Below are positions 26,753 to 33,748 of a DNA stretch of 64,000 bases, piece by piece. How positions within the stretch are numbered: the first letter of the stretch is position 1; every line of letters begins with the position of its first letter. The position numbers were made by a program, and so were the translations under genes. The stretch spans positions 558,001 to 622,000 of the forward strand of contig JACJXO010000001.1 in the NCBI GenBank assembly GCA_020636645.1, given 5' to 3'. The DNA comes from Chitinophagales bacterium. Its GTDB lineage: Bacteria; Bacteroidota; Bacteroidia; Chitinophagales; BACL12. The notes beneath the pieces were generated by a model that saw only the letters and a program-made list of their open reading frames with translations, searched no databases and had not been told where the DNA came from.

Positions 26753-26823
26753 CCAATCTTTGACTCTCCACCTACACATCTTTTACAAAAACACCTTAAC
26801 TTACGCTACTCAATCTTCACCAC
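26555..26823. repeat. 269-bp direct repeat (3' end plus spacer), unit 2
   Basis: Second unit of the repeat at 24887-25155, at the end of copy 2. Confidence 0.85.
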
Positions 26824-26824
26824 C

Positions 26825-28420
26825 ATGCGCCAACCATACCTCATTCTACTTCTAAGCTGCTTTAACACCCACCAACTCCAGGCACAGGTAAACCCCGGCC
26901 CTAATATTGCGTGGCAGGAGTGTTATGGGGGGAGTGCTGAGGATTATTTTGCAGATGCTGTTCTTTTAGAAGATGGGCGAATTTTGTCGGCGATAGCTTC
27001 AGGTTCATTCGATAGCGAATACTATGGCAGTACTATAATCTTATCAGATGTATCTCTTGGTGAGATATGGCGGGAGAAAATTGGTGATGACTGTAATGGA
27101 TCTGGTATAAGGGAAATATCAGTTCTCGAAGACAATAATGTTCTATTGTTTGGAATTGTAAGTGGATGTGAAGATAGCATTGGTAGTTTCGACTACTACG
27201 TAGTTAAAATTAATCTTGATGGTGAAATAATCTGGTCAAGACTATACGGCAGCTCACAGTATGACGACCCATACACCCTCCTCCCCACCTCCGACGGAGG
27301 ATTTCTGGTTGGAGGTTCTACACGTGGTTTCGATGGCGATTTATATATGCCGGCCTGGAACGACCTGTTCTACGATGATGCCCTCATCATGAAAATGGAC
27401 AGCCTGGGTGAAGTAGAATGGGTGGATATTATTGGAGGTACAAATCCTGATTTGGTTTCTTCCAATTTCCTGGAGGTATCTCCAGTACAATATTTAGTCA
27501 TGATAGCATCAAGTTCTTATGATTATGATTTGGCAGGGAGCAGCGAAGACGACCTGAAGAAACACCTATTAAGGGTTTATGATTTAGATGGTAATGTATT
27601 AAAAGAGATCATTTTATCAGCTGATGACAATTTGATAGACCAATGGAATACATTGCAATTATTGCCTGATGGGAATGTACTTATTGCAGGAACAGGAATT
27701 GCAGAATCTGATATTAATCCCACTTTCCCGGAACACGATGGTTTCGAGGGAGCATTAGCTATTATTAACGAAGAGTTAGAACTAATAGACCTGAACCTAT
27801 TTGGTGGTCTAGGCAATGAGTATTTTTTGGACATCATACCGGCTACAATTGGTGGTTACTATTGTTTGGGATACAGCAGCAGTTCTGAAGGTGATCTTCC
27901 TGGCAATCATGGTGAAGGAGATATGTGGGTATTACATGTTGATGGGTCATTTAATCTTATATGGAGTAAAAACATTGGAAGTGCTGGAACTGACCTGTTT
28001 ACAAGTCAAGCTGGAGCTCTCATTGAGAAAGACAATATGTTATACATGTTCAGTCAAGTAAGTGCACAAGCAGGCATGCCCACCGGAGATTTAACTTGTG
28101 GCGACCCATCAACTAATAAAGTAGATGCCTGGGTAGTGGCACTGGATTTAACAACCGTTGGTGTTGAAAATGAACCTCAACAAACTCCCATCCAACTATA
28201 TCCCAATCCGGTAACAAATACACTCACCATTCAGCTAACACAGCAATTACCCTTACCTGTAACATACACGATTGCCAATACTACCGGAAAGACCATTGAA
28301 ACAGGAGCATTGATCAACCCCATTACCCAACTTAATATGGGTAATAATGCACCCGGAGTTTACTTATTCTGTTTAATTATATATGATATAGCTTATTTCG
28401 AATTATTCATTAAAGAGTAA
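26825..28420 (+). CDS. T9SS cargo protein, propeller-like repeats, copy 3 of 3
   Basis: A 531-residue paralogue: signal peptide (MRQPYLILLLSCFNTHQLQAQ), blade repeats, type A sorting domain. Residues from about 150 to 444 match copy 2 exactly. The N-terminal third is divergent (SFDSEYYGSTIILSDVSLGEIWREKIG is nearer to copy 1 than to copy 2). The end reads GVYLFCLIIYDIAYFELFIKE, with changes in the last strand of the sorting domain (SVLINDRTYSE in the others), which could weaken its recognition by T9SS. Confidence 0.85.
   Translation: MRQPYLILLLSCFNTHQLQAQVNPGPNIAWQECYGGSAEDYFADAVLLEDGRILSAIASGSFDSEYYGSTIILSDVSLGEIWREKIGDDCNGSGIREISVLEDNNVLLFGIVSGCEDSIGSFDYYVVKINLDGEIIWSRLYGSSQYDDPYTLLPTSDGGFLVGGSTRGFDGDLYMPAWNDLFYDDALIMKMDSLGEVEWVDIIGGTNPDLVSSNFLEVSPVQYLVMIASSSYDYDLAGSSEDDLKKHLLRVYDLDGNVLKEIILSADDNLIDQWNTLQLLPDGNVLIAGTGIAESDINPTFPEHDGFEGALAIINEELELIDLNLFGGLGNEYFLDIIPATIGGYYCLGYSSSSEGDLPGNHGEGDMWVLHVDGSFNLIWSKNIGSAGTDLFTSQAGALIEKDNMLYMFSQVSAQAGMPTGDLTCGDPSTNKVDAWVVALDLTTVGVENEPQQTPIQLYPNPVTNTLTIQLTQQLPLPVTYTIANTTGKTIETGALINPITQLNMGNNAPGVYLFCLIIYDIAYFELFIKE
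27347..28156. repeat. 810-bp direct repeat inside copy 3
   Basis: Partner of 25679-26488. Together they cover the middle blades of the two proteins. Confidence 0.88.
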
Positions 28421-28431
28421 AAGATCTGCTT

Positions 28432-28599
28432 ATGAAAACCCATAGCCCCATTCTATACATTATGTTGCTTGTTCTGCTAAGCACACAAGTAATTTCTCAA
28501 ACGGTTTCCTGCTCAGACCCGTTCCTGCCTTCAGACTGGACAGGAATTGGTCCTTTTGTCCCCACAGAGTCAACCGTAGGGGACTCTGTGATTGAATGA
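28432..28599 (+). pseudogene. N-terminal fragment of a secreted protein, ended by a palindromic element
   Basis: A 55-codon frame beginning 11 bases after copy 3. It has a signal peptide (MKTHSPILYIMLLVLLSTQVISQ) and about 20 residues of mature sequence (TVSCSDPFLPSDWTGIGP). From base 28558 the frame runs into the 103-bp repeat, which supplies the tail VPTESTVGDSVIE and the TGA stop. The same tail ends the lipoprotein frame at 29628-29882. The original gene was probably longer, and later sequence up to 28974 may be its other end. Confidence 0.65.
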
Positions 28600-28660
28600 A
28601 TCGGAATAACTCATAAACAGAAAATCCACAGAGTTCCTTGGCAGGTAACTCTGTGGGGAC
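28558..28660. repeat. 103-bp palindromic element, copy A
   Basis: Perfect 12-bp terminal inverted repeats (GTCCCCACAGAG and CTCTGTGGGGAC). Inside are two hairpins: CACAGAGTC/GACTCTGTG at the left and CCACAGAGTT/AACTCTGTGG at the right, joined by an AT-rich linker. It is identical to copy B at 29841-29943. It looks like a MITE- or REP-type non-autonomous element; no transposase is nearby. Confidence 0.85.
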
Positions 28661-28680
28661 GGAAACATTTAAGTTAACTG

Positions 28681-28708
28681 TCTCTCCGGCCTCCGAGCCG
28701 GAGTCTCC
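28681..28708. repeat. TCTCTCCGGCCTCCGAGCCG repeat, uninterrupted copy
   Basis: Follows element A and reads TCTCTCCGGCCTCCGAGCCG then GAGTCTCC. The matching copy after element B (29971-30020) carries a 21-bp insertion between the same bases. Confidence 0.8.
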
Positions 28709-28748
28709 TTCAAAATGGTTAGATATATTATCAATAAAGGGCCATTAG

Positions 28749-28806
28749 TTCTCCACAGAGTCAACCACCCTACTACGGTGGGCAAGCAGGGGACTATGTG
28801 GAGACG
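28749..28806. repeat. Short diverged copy of the CCACAGAG element (copy D)
   Basis: CTCCACAGAGTCAACC at the left and GGGGACTATGTGGAGAC at the right, with an internal ACCCTACTACGGTGGGC hairpin. It lacks the second hairpin found in copies A and B. Confidence 0.65.
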
Positions 28807-28974
28807 AATAAGACTAGGGAGTCATATTATTATCACCGATCTTGGATAAAGATTTACCATAGGGGTACTAATTTATACGGCTCTGATGGTGGTAGCGGTA
28901 TTAGATTTTATGATCGTAAAACAACAACTAATCAGACTTATATTTGGATTGATTATCATTCAAGAGTAAGATGA
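28807..28974 (+). pseudogene. C-terminal gene fragment, possible toxin tail
   Basis: An open frame with no start of its own, running from the edge of repeat copy D to a TGA at 28972-28974. It encodes ESYYYHRSWIKIYHRGTNL, then YGSDGGSGIRFYDRKTT and a short end, WIDYHSRVR. The stop overlaps the ATG of the next lipoprotein (ATGA), so the two were once a coupled pair. The basic, aromatic C-terminus plus a downstream overlapping lipoprotein recalls polymorphic-toxin/immunity pairs, but no toxin family was recognised. Confidence 0.45.
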
Positions 28975-29366
28975 AACATTTTAGAATAAGTATCGGAGTC
29001 TTGCTTGCTTTATCAAGTTTACAATTTTCATGCAAACTTAGGAATGAGGATGTAGTTGGGTCGTATGTATATTTTTCTAAATTTAATAAAAGTGACAGCC
29101 TTTATATAAATACTGATGGCACTTATATGCAATTGGTGTACTCAGTTTCAGAGGGAAACTATTGCATGAATTCAAGTAGCTGGTATTTACAAGAACACAA
29201 GATCATCTTTAATGACTTTTTTCTTTATAATAAATATAATGAGAAATTGGACTGTGCTAACGAGGGTATGGTTAATAAGAATTCATTAATTACAGGAATA
29301 TTTCAATATAAGCGTGGAAGTATTTTTATAAACTATGATAAGAGTATTAAGTATAAAAAGCAGTAG
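28971..29366 (+). CDS. Small lipoprotein, unknown function (possible immunity protein)
   Basis: A 131-residue lipoprotein: MKHFRISIGVLLALSSLQFSC has a lipobox with Cys at residue 21. The mature part is rich in Tyr, Asn and Lys with beta-type spacing (VVGSYVYFSKFNKSDSLYIN, SSWYLQEHKIIFNDFFLYN), like a small lipocalin-type or META-like barrel. AT-rich codon use sets it apart from the core genes. Its start overlaps the stop of an upstream fragment, which suggests a coupled partner. No family recognised. Confidence 0.7.
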   Translation: MKHFRISIGVLLALSSLQFSCKLRNEDVVGSYVYFSKFNKSDSLYINTDGTYMQLVYSVSEGNYCMNSSSWYLQEHKIIFNDFFLYNKYNEKLDCANEGMVNKNSLITGIFQYKRGSIFINYDKSIKYKKQ

Positions 29367-29418
29367 TTGAAGAGAAGTAAATATTCCCTGTTACATTACT
29401 GAAAAATTACTATATTTT

Positions 29419-29539
29419 GTCCCCACAGAGTCACCTACGGTTAACTTTGTGGTTGAATGAATGGCAAAGGCGAAGGCAAAAGTTAGCCACAGAGTTCCTT
29501 TCCCTCCTACGGCGGGCAAGCACGTGCCTCTGTGGGGAC
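29419..29539. repeat. 121-bp palindromic element, copy C
   Basis: The same 12-bp terminal inverted repeats as A and B (GTCCCCACAGAG / CTCTGTGGGGAC). The interior differs: the left hairpin has GGTTAACTTTGTGG, the linker is GGCAAAGGCGAAGGC, and the right hairpin holds the CCCTCCTACGGCGGGC insert also seen in copies D and E (23129). Confidence 0.85.
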
Positions 29540-29627
29540 AGAAAAGATAGTTTGACTTTCACGAAAGAAGGTTCAACTTTGCTCCCCGGGGGCGTTAAAG
29601 AAGGGTTTGAGAAAATGGAATCGCCTA

Positions 29628-29882
29628 ATGAAGATTAGTAAACTAGGATACATATTCTCTGTTGTTGTAATTGTTTTGGGTAATAGTTGCAAGAAACCGG
29701 TGGGTATAAAATCAGAATATGAATATGTTGTCAATGGTAAAGTCCGCATATTTCACACATACATAGATGATACAATTCTTCATGGTCCGACGATGTATTA
29801 TTACCCCAATGGCAACCTTAAAGACTCAATTATATTTTTTGTCCCCACAGAGTCAACCGTAGGGGACTCTGTGATTGAATGA
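29628..29882 (+). pseudogene. MORN-like lipoprotein, truncated by a palindromic element
   Basis: An 84-residue frame from ATG 29628 (the frame is open from 29607). A lipoprotein signal is clear (MKISKLGYIFSVVVIVLGNSC, Cys at 21), then KVRIFHTYIDDTILHGPTMYYYPNGNLKDSI, the YwqK/MORN repeat style seen at 19574-20224. At 29841 the frame enters repeat copy B and ends with VPTESTVGDSVIE. Since MORN-type proteins normally carry several repeats, this is most likely a truncated gene, though a short lipoprotein might still be made. Confidence 0.65.
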
Positions 29883-29943
29883 ATCGGAATAACTCATAAA
29901 CAGAAAATCCACAGAGTTCCTTGGCAGGTAACTCTGTGGGGAC
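29841..29943. repeat. 103-bp palindromic element, copy B
   Basis: Identical to copy A (28558-28660), 1283 bases downstream, in the same orientation. Both are preceded by TTTT and followed by GGAA. Confidence 0.88.
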
Positions 29944-29970
29944 GGAATAGACAAACATTCAAGTTATCTG

Positions 29971-30020
29971 TCTCTCCGGCCTCCGAGCCGCCTGCCTGTC
30001 CGGTAGGCAGGGAGTCTCCC
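29971..30020. repeat. TCTCTCCGGCC repeat with inserted 21-bp palindrome
   Basis: Same flanks as 28681-28708, but between CCGAGCCG and GAGTCTCC there are 21 extra bases at 29991-30011: CCTGCCTGTC, one C, then GGTAGGCAGG, an imperfect palindrome. The repeat copies thus act as filled and empty sites for a very small element. Confidence 0.8.
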
Positions 30021-30252
30021 TTATCAAGTTTGGATGCAGCATCAATTAGTGGCCACACCGAAGCAACCCCACCTCCTTCCCAGCCCGGATGGAAGTGGCA
30101 GCCCGGACCCCTCCCGATAGCTATCGGGAGCGATCGGGGGAGGACTATAACGGACAGCCGGACCGCAGTGCATGGCAAGCACCCGGCAACTTGCTCCTGA
30201 ACATCCTCACCCACAGTTTGTTATCCTGATACCACCGCAAAAAGGGGTAATT
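30021..30252. repeat. Gene-free stretch before the isomerase, with a 20-bp palindrome
   Basis: No supported gene. A perfect 20-bp palindrome CTCCCGATAGCTATCGGGAG lies at 30111-30130, next to GCCCGGATGGAAGTGGCAGCCCGG, a combination seen repeatedly in this phylum's intergenic DNA. A related 8-bp stem (ATCCCGAT/ATCGGGAT) occurs at 32651-32670 after the HMG-CoA reductase gene. Confidence 0.65.
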
Positions 30253-31290
30253 TTGAACCAACCAGAACAGGCCACATTGACACAGGATCCGCAATCTGCA
30301 TCCCGCAAGCAAGACCATATCCAGCTGGCTTTTGACAGCGTGGTGGAAGCAGCACGGAATGACCGTCGTTTCTATTATGAGCCGATGCTGTCTGCGCATC
30401 CCGCTGCCTCCGAATGGCCCATTGAATTTCTCGGCAAGACCATGCGCCTGCCGGTGTGGATCAGCAGCATGACAGGTGGTACGGAAAAGGCCGGTGTCAT
30501 CAACCGAAACCTGGCCAGGCTGGCTAATGAATTCGGCCTCGGCATGGGACTGGGTTCCTGCCGCAACCTGCTGTACAGCGATGAGTACCTGGCAGATTTC
30601 GCCCTGCGCTCTCTGATCGGCCCGGACCTGCCTTTCTATGCCAATCTGGGTGTGGCTCAGGTGGAAGAGCTGCTGGCGAATAAGGAAGCTGGTCGCATAA
30701 CTGAACTGGTACAGAAACTGGAAGCTGATGGCCTGATCGTGCACGTCAATCCACTGCAGGAATGGCTGCAACCCGAAGGCGATCGTTTCAGACTTGCTCC
30801 CATTGATACCATCTCAGCTTTGCTGGAAGTGGTCGATCTTCCGGTCATCGTCAAAGAAGTGGGACAAGGCATGGGGCCAGAAAGTATCCGCCGCCTCCTG
30901 GAATTACCCATTGCAGCGCTGGACTTCGGCGCCATGGGTGGCACCAACTTTTCGAAACTGGAGCTGCACCGGGCGAACAAAACCGACCAGGAGCTGTTTG
31001 AACCTCTGGCTTTTACGGGACATACCGCCGAGGAGATGTTGTGGTTTGTGAACGATATACTGGACGACGAACATGCCCGTATAGCTTGTAAGCATGTGAT
31101 CATGAGCGGAGGCATCCGCCATTTTCTGGATGGCTATGCCGGGATAGAGCAACTGCGTTGTCCAGCAGTATATGCACAGGGTTCTGCCTTTCTGAAGCAT
31201 GCCATGGGCGATTATGATGCCCTGCGTGCCTACATGGAAGGACAGTCTCGCGGTTTATTGCTGGCGAAGGCTTACTTAAAAGTGCGTTAA
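30253..31290 (+). CDS. fni: Type 2 isopentenyl-diphosphate delta-isomerase
   Basis: An FMN- and NADPH-dependent cytoplasmic enzyme interconverting IPP and DMAPP. Signatures: RKQDHIQLAF near the N-terminus, SSMTGGTEKAGVINRNLA, LGSCR, the catalytic region LQEWLQPEGDRF, and the FMN-phosphate loop DFGAMGGTNF, with HVIMSGGIRHFLDGY later. The start is uncertain. An ATG at 30172 gives 372 residues, but its first 27 codons come from repeat-rich DNA. The TTG at 30253 gives 345 residues, the family's normal length. It is followed 28 bases later by HMG-CoA reductase; both serve the mevalonate route. Confidence 0.93.
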   Translation: MNQPEQATLTQDPQSASRKQDHIQLAFDSVVEAARNDRRFYYEPMLSAHPAASEWPIEFLGKTMRLPVWISSMTGGTEKAGVINRNLARLANEFGLGMGLGSCRNLLYSDEYLADFALRSLIGPDLPFYANLGVAQVEELLANKEAGRITELVQKLEADGLIVHVNPLQEWLQPEGDRFRLAPIDTISALLEVVDLPVIVKEVGQGMGPESIRRLLELPIAALDFGAMGGTNFSKLELHRANKTDQELFEPLAFTGHTAEEMLWFVNDILDDEHARIACKHVIMSGGIRHFLDGYAGIEQLRCPAVYAQGSAFLKHAMGDYDALRAYMEGQSRGLLLAKAYLKVR

Positions 31291-31295
31291 CTTTG
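31288..31295 (+). promoter_or_regulatory. -7 box TAACTTTG before HMG-CoA reductase
   Basis: A TAnnTTTG match overlapping the fni stop codon, with 23 nt to the ATG at 31319. It may allow the reductase to be transcribed apart from fni. Confidence 0.5.
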
Positions 31296-31318
31296 CGTTC
31301 AGACACGAAATAACAAGC

Positions 31319-32641
31319 ATGTCTACAATCAAGGGATTTTCCAAACTGTCGCGAACCGACAAGATCGCCTGGCTGGCCAAGCACTTCCTGACCAGCAATC
31401 CGCTCGATATTGCCCGTGAATTCGCCAGCTTCATGCATACCAACTCAGAGACCCAGCGCCTCTTTGACGGTATCTCTGAAAATACCCTGACCAATTTCTA
31501 TATGCCCTACGGGGTGGCCCCCAACTTCGTGATCAACGGTCGCACCTATGTGGTGCCCATGGTCATTGAAGAAAGTTCTGTGGTGGCAGCTGCTGCCAGC
31601 GGTGCGAAATTCTGGAGTGAAAGAGGTGGTTTCCATGCGGAAGTGGTGAGCACCACCAAAGTGGGACACGTGCACTTTCAGTGGCGGGGCGACAGCGACA
31701 AGCTCTTCACATTCTTTTCTGATATCAAAGACATCCTGATCCTCGAGGTCAGCCACCTGACCCAGAACATGGAAGCTCGCGGCGGCGGACTGAAGAACAT
31801 CGAACTCATAGACTGCACCCATCTGGAACCGGAGTACTACCAGCTCAAGGCCACCTTTGAGACCTGCGATGCCATGGGTGCCAACTTCATCAACAGTGTG
31901 CTGGAAGAATTTGCCCGCACCCTGGAAGAAGAGGCGAAGGTGTATCCTGAATTCAGTGGTGCCGAGAAGAAGATCGAAGTGGTCATGAGCATCCTGAGCA
32001 ACTACACCCCGGAATCGGTGGTGAAGGCCTGGGTGGAATGTCCGGTAGAAGAGCTGGGCAGTTTCCCTGAAGCCGATCTCGATGCACAGGCGTTCGCTAA
32101 AAAATTCCGCACGGCGGTCAACATCGCCAATGTAGATGTATCACGTGCCACAACGCACAACAAAGGCATCTTTAACGGTGTGGACGCAGTGGTGCTGGCA
32201 ACAGGAAACGACTTCCGGGCCATTGAAGCATGCGGTCATGCCTATGCTGCCCGCGACGGACAATACCGAAGTCTGAGTAAAGTGAGTATCATTGACGGCA
32301 TCTTCCGTTTTGAGATTGAACTGCCGCTTGCAGTGGGTACCGTTGGCGGTCTTACACGTCTGCACCCGCTCAGCAAGCGTTCCCTGGAAATGCTGGGTAA
32401 CCCCGGCGCCAAGGAACTGATGAAGATCATGGCGAGTGTGGGACTGGCACAGAACTTCGCAGCTGTCAAGGCGCTGGTGACCAGTGGTATCCAGAAAGGC
32501 CACATGAAGATGCACCTGACCAATATTTTGCGTCACTTCAACGCTACCGATCTGGAGATCGAGAATGCTCTGCAGTACTTCGCCGACAAGACCGTGAGTT
32601 TTAGCGGTGTAAGGGAGTATCTGGTGAAGGTAAGAGGATAG
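31319..32641 (+). CDS. Hydroxymethylglutaryl-CoA reductase, class II
   Basis: A 440-residue soluble HMG-CoA reductase of the class II (Pseudomonas mevalonii-like) type, with no membrane domain. Active-site segments: ENTLTNFYMPYGVAPNFVINGRTYVVPMVIEESSVVAAAA (about residues 54-93, with the catalytic Glu) and TTHNKGIFNGVDAVVLATGNDFRAIEA (about 278-304, with the catalytic Lys and Asp). Class II enzymes were first known as degradative, but in Bacteroidota the one copy works in mevalonate synthesis (inferred from the adjacent fni and GHMP kinase). Cofactor choice cannot be told by eye. Confidence 0.94.
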   Translation: MSTIKGFSKLSRTDKIAWLAKHFLTSNPLDIAREFASFMHTNSETQRLFDGISENTLTNFYMPYGVAPNFVINGRTYVVPMVIEESSVVAAAASGAKFWSERGGFHAEVVSTTKVGHVHFQWRGDSDKLFTFFSDIKDILILEVSHLTQNMEARGGGLKNIELIDCTHLEPEYYQLKATFETCDAMGANFINSVLEEFARTLEEEAKVYPEFSGAEKKIEVVMSILSNYTPESVVKAWVECPVEELGSFPEADLDAQAFAKKFRTAVNIANVDVSRATTHNKGIFNGVDAVVLATGNDFRAIEACGHAYAARDGQYRSLSKVSIIDGIFRFEIELPLAVGTVGGLTRLHPLSKRSLEMLGNPGAKELMKIMASVGLAQNFAAVKALVTSGIQKGHMKMHLTNILRHFNATDLEIENALQYFADKTVSFSGVREYLVKVRG

Positions 32642-32650
32642 GATCAGTTC

Positions 32651-32700
32651 ATCCCGATCACTATCGGGATTGGCAATTGGCAGTAGGCGGTTAGCAGTTA
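32651..32700. repeat. Small hairpin and degenerate TTGGCAG units after HMG-CoA reductase
   Basis: ATCCCGAT-CACT-ATCGGGAT (32651-32670) is an 8-bp perfect stem. It is followed by TTGGCAATTGGCAGTAGGCGG, degenerate heptamers of the 16078/16591 family. The convergent kinase gene ends at 32715. Confidence 0.65.
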
Positions 32701-32714
32701 TTCCGAATTCCGGT

Positions 32715-33641
32715 TTATTTCCCTTCCGGTTTTTCCATCAGGACCATATCTGTGTAAGGCAATACCGTTTCGTAGCCTTGCTTTTTGAACCATTGGTGCA
32801 TCTCAGCGGGTGGCATGTCCGATCCGGCCAGGACGAAATCGCCACCCCAGGCACCGAGTGATTTAACCACGCCGTTGAACTTTTGGAACCTGGCTGTTTG
32901 CACCCGTTCTTCCTGCAACACGAACTGCATCACTTCTTCGTGTTCATCGAGCAGGGTGAGGAAGTCGGCGAAATCATCGCAGAACAACAGTGCTTCACTG
33001 ATCTCAGAGATGATGTGGCTTTCCTTTTCGAATTTATTTTTTCCGGAACGGAATGCAGCGATCGCATCACGGCTGTTCTGTTTCTGATTGAGGTGGACGA
33101 AACAGAAATGTTCGGGTTGCGGAGGAAGGAAGTGAACACTGTCCCACACGGGACCTTCTTCATCAATGCGAAAGAGGATGGGCATCCAACTCTGGGCACA
33201 GGCGATGTCGTATCCGGAACTGCCGAACACTTTTTTGTTGATGCGCAGAGCATCAGCACCACTCCACTGGGCGATGAGGCTGACCAGGGTGGATGAAGAA
33301 CCAAGTCCCCAGTTGTCTGGAAAACCCAGCGTGGCGATGGCCTGTTTGCCGACGATCTCATCTGCAAATCCCGGCTGCAGTTTGACCGCTTTCTTCAGCA
33401 CTTTGATCAGGTGGGTGTCGGCATCGTCGATGGACTTGCGGAGGTCATCCGGTTGAATATGTTCTTCCAGCCAGACGTTCCCGTCGCGGTCGGTGCTGCG
33501 CCAGTGCAGGCTTCCTCCGTCCTTCCCTTCCGTTACCTGCAGATTTTGTCCGAAACGGGTGGGCACGGCCAGTGCCAATGCACCATCCAGTACTAAGTAC
33601 TCGCCGGAGATCAGGAGTTTACCGTTGGCGTGGAAATGCAT
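32715..33641 (-). CDS. GYDIA family GHMP kinase (putative mevalonate-pathway kinase)
   Basis: A 308-residue GHMP superfamily kinase with the name-giving SSGYDIACAQS motif (about residues 142-152) and the ATP-binding Ser-rich loop NWGLGSSSTLVSLIAQW (about 114-130). The N-terminal ANGKLLISGEYLVLDGALALAVPT is the usual GHMP start. GYDIA proteins are a Bacteroidota branch placed near mevalonate genes; a mevalonate or phosphomevalonate kinase role is inferred from neighbours and not proven. It is convergent with HMG-CoA reductase. Confidence 0.88.
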   Translation of the reverse strand: MHFHANGKLLISGEYLVLDGALALAVPTRFGQNLQVTEGKDGGSLHWRSTDRDGNVWLEEHIQPDDLRKSIDDADTHLIKVLKKAVKLQPGFADEIVGKQAIATLGFPDNWGLGSSSTLVSLIAQWSGADALRINKKVFGSSGYDIACAQSWMPILFRIDEEGPVWDSVHFLPPQPEHFCFVHLNQKQNSRDAIAAFRSGKNKFEKESHIISEISEALLFCDDFADFLTLLDEHEEVMQFVLQEERVQTARFQKFNGVVKSLGAWGGDFVLAGSDMPPAEMHQWFKKQGYETVLPYTDMVLMEKPEGK

Positions 33642-33748
33642 GAAACGAAGGTAAGGGAAATCGAAATGCGATCCTGATGATCATCTGCAGTTACCGGAGT
33701 AAAAAGGATAAGCTCTAACCTGTTTATCCAAATTTTACTGCTGACGGC

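Noticed and set aside
29417..29638. 73-codon frame on the plus strand
   Set aside because: It is almost wholly inside palindromic element C and the sequence after it; no protein-like features.
23100..30250. Prophage or transposon
   Set aside because: No integrase, transposase, capsid or att-like direct repeats are seen; only non-autonomous repeats.
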